64,000 bases of DNA from Salibacteraceae bacterium. GTDB lineage: Bacteria > Bacteroidota > Bacteroidia > Flavobacteriales_G > Salibacteraceae. Position numbers and translations under genes: made by a program. The notes under the pieces are model-generated. The model was not told the DNA's origin. It searched no databases and saw only the letters and a list, made by a program, of their open reading frames with translations. The stretch's first letter is position 1. Every line of letters starts with the position of its first letter. This document shows positions 24,645 to 32,544 of the stretch, piece by piece. The stretch is from contig JAGYJZ010000001.1 in NCBI GenBank assembly GCA_018401875.1, forward strand, positions 248,001 to 312,000. Direction: 5' to 3'.

Positions 24645-24890
24645 ATGAGTACCTTCACATCTACACTTCCAGATCATTTGCTTGAGAAGTTGGCCCAAAA
24701 GGCGAAAGAGCTTAAGCTTCCTAAGAATAAGCTGATTGAGCGAGCATTAGAGATCTATTTAGATCAACTGAACAAAGCCGAATACATCAAATCCTTCAAA
24801 GAAGCAGCCCAAGATGAAGACATCATGATGATTGCCGAAGAAGGCATGGTAGATTATTTCACGCAAATCAGCGAAAATGAGGCAAGGTGA
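24645..24890 (+). CDS. Ribbon-helix-helix antitoxin
   Basis: 81 residues. The N-terminal FTSTLPDHLLEKLAQKAKEL...KNKLIERALEIYLDQL is a ribbon-helix-helix DNA-binding domain; the acidic C-terminal tail (AAQDEDIMMIAEEGMVDYF) would wrap the toxin. It overlaps the downstream MazF-like gene by 14 bases, the usual arrangement for translationally coupled antitoxin and toxin. It should repress its own promoter. It lies 34 bases after dnaE2 and may be transcribed with it in part. Confidence 0.85.
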   Translation: MSTFTSTLPDHLLEKLAQKAKELKLPKNKLIERALEIYLDQLNKAEYIKSFKEAAQDEDIMMIAEEGMVDYFTQISENEAR

Positions 24891-25209
24891 AATTTGGAAT
24901 GTGAATTTTAATCCCGTCAAAGGCAGTGAGCAAGCTGGATTTAGACCTGTATTAATCATAAGCGGTAATATGATGAACACATACCTCAAGGTAATCATCG
25001 TATGCCCTTTAACCACTAAAGTGCGCCCATTTAAAGGCAATTTGGTTCTAGACCCAACTTCGAAAAATGGCTTGAAAGAACAGTCAGAAGTATTGATTTT
25101 TCATATGAGATCCATATCAAAAGAGCGTTTTGTAGAGCGGTTAGGTAAGATCGATACGAATGAAGTAGAGACGGTGAAAGGTGGAATAGAAGATATTCTG
25201 CGTTACTAA
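24877..25209 (+). CDS. MazF/PemK-family toxin, probable mRNA endoribonuclease
   Basis: 110 residues. MRQGEIWNVNFNPVKGSEQA and FRPVLIIS are the MazF/PemK beta-barrel signature; the Arg and the later Thr/Ser in CPLTTKVRPFKGN sit where catalytic residues are found. MazF enzymes cut mRNA at short motifs when freed from antitoxin. Full length for the family, no damage seen. Together with the preceding RHH gene it makes a complete type II pair. The cut site cannot be predicted from the sequence. Confidence 0.9.
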   Translation: MRQGEIWNVNFNPVKGSEQAGFRPVLIISGNMMNTYLKVIIVCPLTTKVRPFKGNLVLDPTSKNGLKEQSEVLIFHMRSISKERFVERLGKIDTNEVETVKGGIEDILRY

Positions 25210-25215
25210 GTCAAG

Positions 25216-25677
25216 CTAGTCTAGCTTCACTTTAAACACCCAAAACTTCTGACCAAGGAAGTTGAGTGATGCACTTACTCCAGTTGCGAAAATAAAAGCA
25301 ATTAAATATTTATAATTCAGAGGCTTGAGTAAATCAACTTCGTGTAGTAAGTCAAGCATTTTTGAATTTGAAATTACGTTGATAAACAACGATGTGGTGT
25401 AAAGAATGGTGAAGTTTAATACACGTTTTTTTGACCTTGATTTAGCCTTCCAGGTCCAGAGTTTATTCAAGGTGTAGGTCACGCTCATTCCGCATAAAAA
25501 CGAAATGGCTTTTGCAACATCTTCCAATCCAAAACCGAGTGGCCAGTTTTCAGGTAGGATGTTTAGCAAGATGTAATAACACGATAAATCGACTAATACA
25601 GCTAACATTCCAATCAACGTAAATTTGATCAGTTGCTTTTTGAGAGGAGAAATATGTTTTAGTCGTGGATGAGTCAA
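25216..25677 (-). CDS. GtrA-family membrane protein
   Basis: 153 residues with four hydrophobic segments. LIKFTLIGMLAVLVDLSCYY near residues 16-35 and SYTLNKLWTWK-type residues (VTYTLNKLWTWKAK, about 65-78) are the GtrA signature. GtrA proteins are small membrane proteins of polysaccharide assembly, often linked to lipid-carried sugar flipping. No glycosyltransferase gene is nearby, so the sugar is unknown. It converges with the toxin gene at its 3' end, with 6 bases between them. Confidence 0.85.
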   Translation of the reverse strand: MTHPRLKHISPLKKQLIKFTLIGMLAVLVDLSCYYILLNILPENWPLGFGLEDVAKAISFLCGMSVTYTLNKLWTWKAKSRSKKRVLNFTILYTTSLFINVISNSKMLDLLHEVDLLKPLNYKYLIAFIFATGVSASLNFLGQKFWVFKVKLD

Positions 25678-25818
25678 TGCTCAGATTTGAAAATTTTGAG
25701 CCGCGAATTTAACAGCTAATCGCAACCTTTACGTTTCATCTTTCACAAAACAAAGCTCATTTCTATTTCTGGCAGATGAATTCTATAAGATCTTGCCGTT
25801 TATCAGTCGTGTGAAGTT

Positions 25819-26301
25819 TCAATACTTGATCCCAAGTCGAGTGTATACAAAGTCCATTAGCCAAGCAGGACCGACTAAAAGAAATTGGAGATCCTTAAAA
25901 AAGGAAGGTTTCTTACCCTCGATTTTATGTCCGATGAATTGTCCGATCCAGGCTAAAATAAAAAGCACTAATGAAACCGCCCAAAGCGGTGTGTCTGCAT
26001 AGTTTTTTATGAACACATTCAACCAAACAACTGCCATTGAAAAGCCCAACATGCCGACAAACAGTGGCCGCGAGATGTTGAAGTAAAATATGCAGGTCAG
26101 AAGTATGGCAATCGTTCCATAATTGGCGAAATCTTGAAATTGCCGGGGGAAAAGGGATGCAACGGGTTCACTTGGTATTGAAACCAATAGTCCAGCAATG
26201 CTGAAAAATATGGTCGGAACGCAAATCCAGTGGATCAACTTGTTTGTGCGGTTTTGATGGCTAACTCCATACTCATCAAACCATTGCTGTGCGGTTTTCA
26301 T
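25819..26301 (-). CDS. DUF962/Mpo1-like membrane protein
   Basis: 160 residues with four hydrophobic segments. WFDEYGVSHQNRTNKLIHWI and the C-terminal WIGQFIGHKIEGKKPSFFKD pattern, with conserved His residues, match DUF962. The yeast member Mpo1 is an iron-dependent 2-hydroxy fatty acid dioxygenase, so a lipid oxidation role is possible. It begins 22 bases after the DUF2063 gene on the same strand and may be the last gene of the bufferin-type operon, though it is not a usual member. The His residues could bind iron. Confidence 0.8.
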   Translation of the reverse strand: MKTAQQWFDEYGVSHQNRTNKLIHWICVPTIFFSIAGLLVSIPSEPVASLFPRQFQDFANYGTIAILLTCIFYFNISRPLFVGMLGFSMAVVWLNVFIKNYADTPLWAVSLVLFILAWIGQFIGHKIEGKKPSFFKDLQFLLVGPAWLMDFVYTRLGIKY

Positions 26302-26323
26302 TCACTAAATGTAGCAAATTCAC

Positions 26324-27070
26324 TTAGAGAATCATTCCATCAGTTTTGAGCTTGTTGAAAAACGGCTCAACGTTTTGTTTCAAGGTGTCTTGGTCGCTGA
26401 CTCCAAATTCTTTGGTGATCACCGGTGTTAATTCATCCAAAGAAACCTGATCGCTTTTCATCACAGCAAGCAGCCAAGCAAAAAATGGCGACAGGTGGAT
26501 GAACTTTACTTTAAACGTATCGGGTTGCCTGAAGATCAAGCAGAAATAAGTGCCTTTATCACTTATTGATATAAACCGTGCATTTTTTTGGTGCAGCGGA
26601 TAGGAGAGAGAAAGAATTTCCGACTCTTGATTCAATACCCAATGGCTGTTCCAAAATGAAGTCGTTTTGATTTCTGGTCGTGTCCTATCAGGCATCATGT
26701 AATACTCTACTTCCTTCCATTCAAATTGCAGTATTTCAAGGAGATGTGGATATTTATTTGCGAGTGACGGCTGATTATTCTTGGTGTATTCAATCAGCTC
26801 AAATGGCATACGCCACACTTGTGGGTCTTGGCACGGGTGGTGTTCAAAAAACTCTTGCATCAATACACTCCATTCTTTTTGTGTCAAAAGATTAACGGTA
26901 AGCGGATAGGTGCTCGATAAGGCTTCTCTAATCACGCCAAACACTAACCTTCTGTAGTTGTGCAACCTGCCATCGGTAACACCACTTAGCGTTGGCTCAA
27001 CACCGTCACGGCAATATTTCGCCAGTAATTGCTGCTGTTCTATGGTTTCAGTGCGCATTGATCGACTCAT
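26324..27070 (-). CDS. DUF2063 partner protein of the MNIO enzyme (HvfC/BufC-like)
   Basis: 248 residues. The N-terminal half is a DUF2063 domain (YCRDGVEPTLSGVTDGRLHN, then NYRRLVFGVIREALSSTYPL, residues about 19-60); the C-terminal half is a beta-rich domain seen in HvfC-type proteins. In characterised systems this partner binds the precursor leader and helps the MNIO enzyme modify the peptide. Its 5' end overlaps the MNIO gene by 23 bases, so the two are surely co-expressed. The old description 'putative DNA-binding' for DUF2063 is not supported here. Confidence 0.85.
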   Translation of the reverse strand: MSRSMRTETIEQQQLLAKYCRDGVEPTLSGVTDGRLHNYRRLVFGVIREALSSTYPLTVNLLTQKEWSVLMQEFFEHHPCQDPQVWRMPFELIEYTKNNQPSLANKYPHLLEILQFEWKEVEYYMMPDRTRPEIKTTSFWNSHWVLNQESEILSLSYPLHQKNARFISISDKGTYFCLIFRQPDTFKVKFIHLSPFFAWLLAVMKSDQVSLDELTPVITKEFGVSDQDTLKQNVEPFFNKLKTDGMIL

Positions 27071-27887
27071 TGCTCCATTGTTTTTGACATATTACATCCA
27101 ATTGATTCATTTCAGCTGCAAGTTCAGCCATTTCTGGAATGTTGAAATCGCGCTCAAGCAAAACAGGAACAGGTTTGTCTAGTTTAGAAAGTGCAAATTC
27201 AAACAGATCATACACAGGGTCAATGATCGGCTGTCCGTGTGTATCGATGATGAGATCGTCACTCACTTTTTCATGTCCAGCCATGTGGATGTATTTCACG
27301 CTTGAGAGATCGAGCTGCTCAATGAATTGCTTCGGGTCATAGTTGTGGTTGAACCCGTTGACATAAATGTTGTTGATGTCGAACAGCAACTCGCAGTCTG
27401 CTTCTTTTAGAATGGCATTAATGAACTCAACTTCTGTCATTTCTGCTGCTACAGGAGTGTAGTATGACACAATTTCGATGACCAATTTTCGGCCTAAAAA
27501 ATCTTGCACTTCTTTTATCCGCTGCGCGATGTATTTGACCGCGTCTTCCCGAAATGGTATAGGAAGCAAATCGTAGATGTGCGCATTATCGCACTTGCTG
27601 TAACTGAGGTGTTCTGAATAAACCTTGATGTCCCATTCATGCATAAATGACTTGATTTTTTTCAAAAAATTCCAATCCAACGGGTCGGGACTTCCTATGG
27701 AGAGCGATAGTCCATGCGTGTAGATCGGGTACTTGGAGGCAACCTTGGAAAATTCTTTTTTCCAGAATCCGCCTACATCAATCCAGTTCTCTGGTGCCAC
27801 TTCCACAAATGCAGGTTCGAGGATATCGCTCTCTAAAAAAGCAGATCCAAAGTCTTTACGGTATCCTATTCCTACGTGTTTCGGCAT
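27048..27887 (-). CDS. MNIO-family (DUF692) multinuclear iron oxidase for RiPP maturation
   Basis: 279 residues, TIM-barrel family. Metal-binding motifs appear in order: YTHGLSLSIGSPDPLDW (about residues 56-72), YSEHLSYS (about 92-99), LLFDINNIYVNGFNHN, IHMAGHE, DTHGQPIIDPVYDLFEFAL and LLERDFNIPE. Known MNIOs oxidise Cys residues of a precursor peptide, for instance to thiooxazole or oxazolone-thioamide groups that bind copper. The precursor gene lies directly upstream, with a strong hairpin between. The DUF2063 partner overlaps its 3' end. A role in making a metal-binding peptide is well supported by context; the exact modification is unknown. Confidence 0.92.
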   Translation of the reverse strand: MPKHVGIGYRKDFGSAFLESDILEPAFVEVAPENWIDVGGFWKKEFSKVASKYPIYTHGLSLSIGSPDPLDWNFLKKIKSFMHEWDIKVYSEHLSYSKCDNAHIYDLLPIPFREDAVKYIAQRIKEVQDFLGRKLVIEIVSYYTPVAAEMTEVEFINAILKEADCELLFDINNIYVNGFNHNYDPKQFIEQLDLSSVKYIHMAGHEKVSDDLIIDTHGQPIIDPVYDLFEFALSKLDKPVPVLLERDFNIPEMAELAAEMNQLDVICQKQWSNESINAH

Positions 27888-27890
27888 CAG

Positions 27891-27928
27891 GGTAAAATAA
27901 AGCCCAACCAGTGAAACACGGGTTGGGC
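27891..27928 (-). terminator. Intrinsic terminator/attenuator between precursor and MNIO genes
   Basis: Reading the minus strand, GCCCAACC pairs with GGTTGGGC around a loop of about 11 bases, followed by TTTATTTT. The hairpin ends only 14 bases before the MNIO ATG. Partial termination here would give much precursor and little enzyme. Confidence 0.8.
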
Positions 27929-27945
27929 GATGATGTTTTGGTTGA

Positions 27946-28362
27946 CTAGTTAGGCTTTATTGCCTTTTTGTTGTCTGACTTTGCATCAGATTTTTCCATC
28001 TTCACGTCAGCTTTGCCTTCGCCACATTTGTGATCAGCTGATTTCGACTCAGCTTTTGCTTCGCCACATTTGCCTTCACCGCATTTACCTTCTCCACATT
28101 TGTGGTCAGCAGCTTTTGATTCAGCTTTCGCCTCTGGTTTCGCGTCTGATTTTGCCTCAGCTTTAGCTTCACCACATTTCGCTTCTGGAGATTTAAACCC
28201 TGTGTTTGAAGCATCCAATAAATCAGCTCTTAGTTCTGAGCCTGACCCGAGGTCGTTGAAGTTGAACATTTCATTTGCAGTTGCAGTTGTACTTCCCATT
28301 AGAGCTCCAGCCATGATGGTTCCGGTGATTAAAGCACCTAGTCCTTTGTTTGTGTTTTTCAT
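27946..28362 (-). CDS. Bufferin/HvfA-like Cys-rich RiPP precursor
   Basis: 138 residues. Residues 1-29 are a signal peptide (GALITGTIMAGALMGSTTAT, cleavage near TANE). The mature part is rich in Lys, Glu, Ala and Asp and has five Cys, each in a KCGE context: EAKCGEAKAE, then HKCGEGKCGEGKCGEAK, and HKCGEGKAD. These resemble the EGKCG core motifs that MNIO enzymes modify in HvfA and bufferins, which bind copper in the periplasm. Two near-identical 'AESK...ADHKCGEGK' segments suggest internal duplication. It lies first before its MNIO, DUF2063 and possibly DUF962 genes, after an ECF sigma/anti-sigma pair. Low-complexity composition means the sequence outside the motifs is weak evidence. Confidence 0.88.
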   Translation of the reverse strand: MKNTNKGLGALITGTIMAGALMGSTTATANEMFNFNDLGSGSELRADLLDASNTGFKSPEAKCGEAKAEAKSDAKPEAKAESKAADHKCGEGKCGEGKCGEAKAESKSADHKCGEGKADVKMEKSDAKSDNKKAIKPN

Positions 28363-28390
28363 ACTATTTTGGTTTTAATTGTTGACGATT

Positions 28391-28621
28391 TCATTTGAAT
28401 TCTTTCATTTTCATTTCAATATGTGCTTTTTCTTCATCTGAAAATGATTCTGAAATGTGTAGGGTTGAGGATACACGTGCGATCCAAGCGCTTTGACGGT
28501 CGAAAATGCGACAATACTTGCACATCAGATGGTGAAAAGATAGCATAATTCGCTCTCTCAGCGAAATTTTTTTCTGCTCTTTTTTTAATGAAAGTCGCGT
28601 TGACTCTTTACAATTTATCAT
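28391..28621 (-). CDS. Small zinc-finger anti-sigma-like protein
   Basis: 76 residues from the ATG at 28621, which overlaps the sigma factor stop (ATGA); an upstream TTG would add nine residues. MINC at the start and HHLMCKYC near residues 30-37 form the Cys, His-x3-Cys-x2-Cys set of ZAS-type anti-sigma factors. It has no clear membrane helix, so it would be a soluble sensor that releases the sigma factor on metal or thiol stress. Coupled expression with the ECF gene and place just before the Cys-rich precursor gene support this. Confidence 0.8.
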   Translation of the reverse strand: MINCKESTRLSLKKEQKKISLRERIMLSFHHLMCKYCRIFDRQSAWIARVSSTLHISESFSDEEKAHIEMKMKEFK

Positions 28622-29172
28622 TTCGTAAACCAATTTTTTTCGATGCAATTGCGCAGTTGCAGTTTAGCTCGATGGATCAAAACCCAGTAGTTTGAAGATG
28701 TAATTCCTAGTTCCTTACAAATGGTTTCTGTCTCTTCGCCATCGATATATTTCATGCTGAATACTTGCGCTTGAAGCACTTTCAGTCCAGACTTACATTG
28801 AAGGAAAACGTGCATGAACTCTTTGTTTTGGACGATGCTGTCAGTGGACCACTCTTGGGGCAATCGGCTATCCATCCAATGGCCATTATCATCAAAAGTG
28901 TCATCGTCATCGTCAGGTGCAAGATCAGACTCGAGTACCTCTTTTCGTTTTTTGTAATAATCCAATATCCTGCTCCGCAAAATAAGGTAGAGCCAATTTT
29001 TCTCGGAAATTTCACCTCTAAAACTATCCTTCGACCTGAGGGCAGTGAAGAATGTATCCTGCACCAAGTCTTTCGCAGCATCTCTTTCAGGAACTCGAAC
29101 TACAGCATAACTCAGCAGTTGATCGGCATATAAGCCAATCCAATTTTCGGGTGTAAGTGTATGTTTTGTCAT
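28618..29172 (-). CDS. ECF-family RNA polymerase sigma factor of the bufferin-type operon
   Basis: 184 residues. Region 2 reads RDAAKDLVQDTFFTALRSKD and FRGEISEKNWLYLILRSRIL (residues about 29-72). Region 4 is degenerate but present (YIDGEETETICKELGITSSN, about 140-159). The insert between them is acidic (DDDDDTFDDNG). The gene is followed by a coupled zinc-finger anti-sigma gene and the Cys-rich precursor. ECF/anti-sigma control of bufferin-like operons is known in proteobacteria. It is divergent from a TonB receptor operon across 134 bases, so both may answer to one signal. Confidence 0.9.
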   Translation of the reverse strand: MTKHTLTPENWIGLYADQLLSYAVVRVPERDAAKDLVQDTFFTALRSKDSFRGEISEKNWLYLILRSRILDYYKKRKEVLESDLAPDDDDDTFDDNGHWMDSRLPQEWSTDSIVQNKEFMHVFLQCKSGLKVLQAQVFSMKYIDGEETETICKELGITSSNYWVLIHRAKLQLRNCIEKNWFTK

Positions 29173-29271
29173 TTTAGAGCACCAAAGAAATGAATTGGCA
29201 TTGAATCAACGAAAAATCCTGATGAAATCAATCATGGTGAAGTGATTGGAATGTTAAAATGTTCTTCCGAG

Positions 29272-29302
29272 TTGAATGATTGAAATTTAATCACTACATT
29301 TG
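29272..29302 (+). promoter_or_regulatory. Bacteroidota-type promoter of the TonB receptor operon
   Basis: TTG at 29272-29274, 20 bases, TACATTTG at 29295-29302: a full TTG-N20-TAnnTTTG match. Transcription should start near 29309, after the first base of the GTG at 29307, which argues for the downstream ATG at 29337 as the start of the first gene. Confidence 0.65.
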
Positions 29303-29306
29303 AAGC

Positions 29307-29612
29307 GTGTTTAAACAAGTGATAAATATCTTTTTGATGGCGTTGATTCTTTTCATCAACGTGCCCAGCGAGCTTTACCACTCTTGTGAAAACGATTTCG
29401 AAACACACCATAGCGATGCCATTTCTTTCGAACATGCTGAGGAAGAATGCTTGATATGTGAGTTTACTTTCTCTGCTTTTCAGCCTGAAATTGATCAGGT
29501 GTTTGTCCGATCAGTTTTCGCCTTTGCTGAATATCAAAGCCAAGGTTCCGCGTTCTACTGCGCGGATGTGCTTCCTTATTGTGAAGGTAGAGCGCCCCCA
29601 GTTTTAGCTTAG
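29307..29612 (+). CDS. Small exported protein with His/Cys motifs, first gene of the TonB operon
   Basis: 101 residues from GTG at 29307, or 91 from the ATG at 29337 (MALILFINVPSELYHSC), which fits the promoter better. An N-terminal hydrophobic stretch is followed by ELYHSCENDFETHHSDAISF and EECLICEFTFSAFQP, that is, paired His and a CxxC. Small proteins with this pattern precede TonB receptor genes in other Bacteroidota (recalled). A metal-binding or metal-delivery role is a fair guess; no enzyme motif is seen. It lies 36 bases before the receptor gene. Confidence 0.7.
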   Translation: MFKQVINIFLMALILFINVPSELYHSCENDFETHHSDAISFEHAEEECLICEFTFSAFQPEIDQVFVRSVFAFAEYQSQGSAFYCADVLPYCEGRAPPVLA

Positions 29613-29648
29613 TCCTGCTCTCGGATAAACGCTAAAACACACTTTTCA

Positions 29649-31943
29649 ATGAAATTATTTTTATTGCTATTGCTGCTTGCAATAGCACCCGAACTTCTAG
29701 CTCAAGAAAGCTGCGCGTTCGTTTTGACCGGACAGGTCATAGACGAGCACGATGACGGAGTTTTGGCATATTCTGAGTTAAAAATCATCCATACTTCCAA
29801 TGGCGTTGTGGCTGACAAGAACGGAAAATTCAAGTTCGATAATCTTTGCAGGGGCAGCCTCACATTGATCATATCGCATATTGGTTGCGCACCAGATACC
29901 GTCAAATTGACTGTAAAGTCTGATACCAATGTGATATTTTACCTCGAACATCACGCTGAGTTACTGAAAACTTTAGATGTTGAAGCCAAAAGGCCGCATA
30001 AGGATATTGCTTCTAGGGATGAATTGACAGCACGCGACCTTGCACAAAATGCTGGTGATGGCTTGGCGGGTTTATTAGACGATATGCAAGGCATGCAAAC
30101 CTTGAATACAGGAGGGAATATTTCGAAGCCCATGATTCATGGAATGCACAGCAATCGCTTGGTCATCATGAGCGATAACACCAAATTACAGGGACAGCAA
30201 TGGGGCAGCGAACACGCACCTGAAGTGGATCCATTTTCGGTAGAGCGTATTGAAGTAGTGCACGGTGCGAGCAGTTTGAGGTACGGCACAGAAGCTATGG
30301 CTGGTGCTATCAAAGCACATTCGGCCGACATTTCAAAGGAAAGAAAACTAAAAGGAGCCGTTCAATCTGGAATTTCGACTAACGGACAGCGTGGTGCTCT
30401 ATCGGCCAGAATAAATGGCGCTTTTTTCAAACGTCTCCCCTTATTTTTTAGCCTTCAAGGCTCGGCAATTAATGCGGGTGATTTAAAAGCTCCAAATTAT
30501 TACCTACTCAATACCGGTCAACGCGAAGTAAACGGAAGTGGAAGACTGCTCTGGAAGGGCAAGAACTATGGCGTGGATGTTCAATATAAATTACTCACAA
30601 GTCAACTCGGAATCTTGTCATATGCACACGTGGGAAACCTCACCGACTTAGAGCAGATCATCGAACGGGGTCAGCCCTTGAGTCCATCCACAGCCTTTAA
30701 TCGCTCAATTAGCAGCCCTCGGCAGTTCATTCAACACGAGCTTTCTTCAGCTAAACTGTATTGGAAACCCAGTCTCAGAAACGAATGGCGGTTGAATGTC
30801 TCACGGCAATTCAACCTCAGACAGGAATTTGATCAAAGTATCTTTAGCGATGCTGATGTTGCTGATCTACAATATGAAATCACAACCTATCAGATGGATC
30901 TTCTCTTTGAAGAGCGGGTCAGTAGCAACTATAAATACGAAGTAGGTATTGCTGCTGAAACCCAAGCCAACACCTATACTGGCCGGTTTTTTATTCCCAA
31001 TTTCAGAAATTATACGGCCGGTTTATTCAGCATCCATCACTTGAATGTGGGCGCATGGGAAGTGGAGGCTGGGGTGCGTTATGATTACAGGTGGCAACAA
31101 GCCTTTATGTATCAACAAAACGAGTTGTATTCTCCAATAAGATCATTTAGCGGTTTCTCTTGGAATGCAGGTGTTTCGCATGACTGGAAAAGATGGAAAG
31201 CTATGTTCAATGTAGGGCGTGCGTGGCGGCCGCCTGCCATCAACGAACTGTATAGCGGTGGTTTGCATCACGGAGTAGCCGCTGTAGAATTTGGTGATGA
31301 ATCGCTGCGCGAAGAACGCATGACTTCTGCAACCTTAGCTATTGCAGCCGAATCTTTCTCGATAGCAGGAATACCACTAGAGTTTAACGCGAGCACCTAC
31401 GTTTATTGGATTGAAAATTTCATCTATTTGATGCCTGTTTTACCTCCCACTTTGACCATTCGCGGGGCATTTCCCACGTTCAATTATGCATCAACAAATG
31501 CCCTTTTTAGAGGTGTTGACGCGCGCCTAAAATTGATGCCCGCAAAAAAGGTGGATCTCACATTTGGTGCTGAGCTTGTGAGGGCAGATGATGTTGAGTT
31601 GGATCAACCGTTGATTTTTATTCCTCCTGATCGCTTCGATATTGAAGTTGACTATATTTTTTGGCAGAGAGAAACGACTCATAAAGTTGGGCTATCTGCG
31701 GCATATACCTCTCGCCAAAACAGGGTTCCAGTAAATTCTGATTACGCGCTACCACCGGACGCTTTCGGGTTGTTGGGTGCTCAGATTCAAGGTGAGATGC
31801 ACATTTTTAATACTAAACCTCTTTATTCTTTCAGAATTGAAAACGCGCTCAATTCGAGCTATCGATCTTACCTTAATCGCTTGCGCTATTACGCTGCCGA
31901 ACAGGGTAGAAACTTCATTTTAACACTAAAAATTCCTTTTTAA
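29649..31943 (+). CDS. TonB-dependent outer membrane receptor, probable metal or metallophore uptake
   Basis: 764 residues. Signal peptide 1-18, then a carboxypeptidase-regulatory-like beta domain (CAFVLTGQVIDEHDDGVLAY, about residues 22-105). The plug domain has SKPMIHGMHSNRLVIMSDNT and DPFSVERIEVVHGASSLRYG, and a beta barrel ends in the aromatic C-terminus (NFILTLKIPF). The substrate is not given by the sequence. Neighbours are a small HC-rich protein, a lipoprotein of a periplasmic-binding-like fold and a His-rich lipoprotein; across the divergent promoter lies a Cys-rich RiPP cluster. Together these favour zinc or copper. SusD-like partner genes are absent, so a polysaccharide role is unlikely. 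Confidence 0.88.
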   Translation: MKLFLLLLLLAIAPELLAQESCAFVLTGQVIDEHDDGVLAYSELKIIHTSNGVVADKNGKFKFDNLCRGSLTLIISHIGCAPDTVKLTVKSDTNVIFYLEHHAELLKTLDVEAKRPHKDIASRDELTARDLAQNAGDGLAGLLDDMQGMQTLNTGGNISKPMIHGMHSNRLVIMSDNTKLQGQQWGSEHAPEVDPFSVERIEVVHGASSLRYGTEAMAGAIKAHSADISKERKLKGAVQSGISTNGQRGALSARINGAFFKRLPLFFSLQGSAINAGDLKAPNYYLLNTGQREVNGSGRLLWKGKNYGVDVQYKLLTSQLGILSYAHVGNLTDLEQIIERGQPLSPSTAFNRSISSPRQFIQHELSSAKLYWKPSLRNEWRLNVSRQFNLRQEFDQSIFSDADVADLQYEITTYQMDLLFEERVSSNYKYEVGIAAETQANTYTGRFFIPNFRNYTAGLFSIHHLNVGAWEVEAGVRYDYRWQQAFMYQQNELYSPIRSFSGFSWNAGVSHDWKRWKAMFNVGRAWRPPAINELYSGGLHHGVAAVEFGDESLREERMTSATLAIAAESFSIAGIPLEFNASTYVYWIENFIYLMPVLPPTLTIRGAFPTFNYASTNALFRGVDARLKLMPAKKVDLTFGAELVRADDVELDQPLIFIPPDRFDIEVDYIFWQRETTHKVGLSAAYTSRQNRVPVNSDYALPPDAFGLLGAQIQGEMHIFNTKPLYSFRIENALNSSYRSYLNRLRYYAAEQGRNFILTLKIPF

Positions 31944-31959
31944 CTTTAATTGATATACA

Positions 31960-32526
31960 ATGAACAAACACAAATTCAAAAGTGCAGCATTTCTCGCTGC
32001 AATGTTAGTATTGGCTTCCTGCAAGAAGGACGGTGATCAGCCAAACATTCCTCAACCGGTAATCAACGAACCGGAAAGTATTACATCCGTTGAGTTGCAT
32101 TTTACATCACTCGATGGTGCTTCCAGTTTTCGCGTTGAGTGGGATGATCCCGATGGAGTGGGCGGTAACGATCCGTTAATTGATTCCATCGCACTCGACA
32201 GCGGCAAAACCTACAATGTTGAACTTTCTTTTTTCGACCGTTCGGGCGCAACTGAGCTCGACCTCACTTCTGAAATTTTAGAGGAAGGAAACGAACACAT
32301 CGTATGTTTCTCACTCAATTCACCCTTGTCAAGTTCTATTGCCATAGCTTCGACCGATTCTGACGGAAGTTATCCGATCGGATTAACATCGCAATGGGTG
32401 ATTTCAGAACCAAATTCAGGTACTTTAACGCTAATTCTTAAGCACCAACCTGATGGAATAAAAGATGGAACATGCACACCGGGCGATACCGATGTAGAAG
32501 TTGTATTTCCAATTAGCATTCAATAA
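31960..32526 (+). CDS. Lipoprotein of the TonB operon (periplasmic-binding-like fold)
   Basis: 188 residues. Lipobox LASC at residues 18-21, then a soluble domain with the EWDDPDGVGGNDPLIDSI pattern near 58-75 and EILEEGNEHIVCFSL near 108-122. Proteins of this pattern are annotated as 'type 1 periplasmic binding fold' in Bacteroidota and follow TonB receptors (recalled). It begins 17 bases after the receptor gene. It probably sits on the outer membrane and works with the receptor. It should not be taken as a proven binding protein. Confidence 0.75.
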   Translation: MNKHKFKSAAFLAAMLVLASCKKDGDQPNIPQPVINEPESITSVELHFTSLDGASSFRVEWDDPDGVGGNDPLIDSIALDSGKTYNVELSFFDRSGATELDLTSEILEEGNEHIVCFSLNSPLSSSIAIASTDSDGSYPIGLTSQWVISEPNSGTLTLILKHQPDGIKDGTCTPGDTDVEVVFPISIQ

Positions 32527-32544
32527 CTCAAAATAAATTTAACG

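Noticed and set aside
27960-28378. Open frames on both strands within the bufferin-like precursor gene
   Set aside because: Shadows of a low-complexity, repeat-rich coding sequence; the precursor frame alone has a signal peptide and ordered KCGE motifs.
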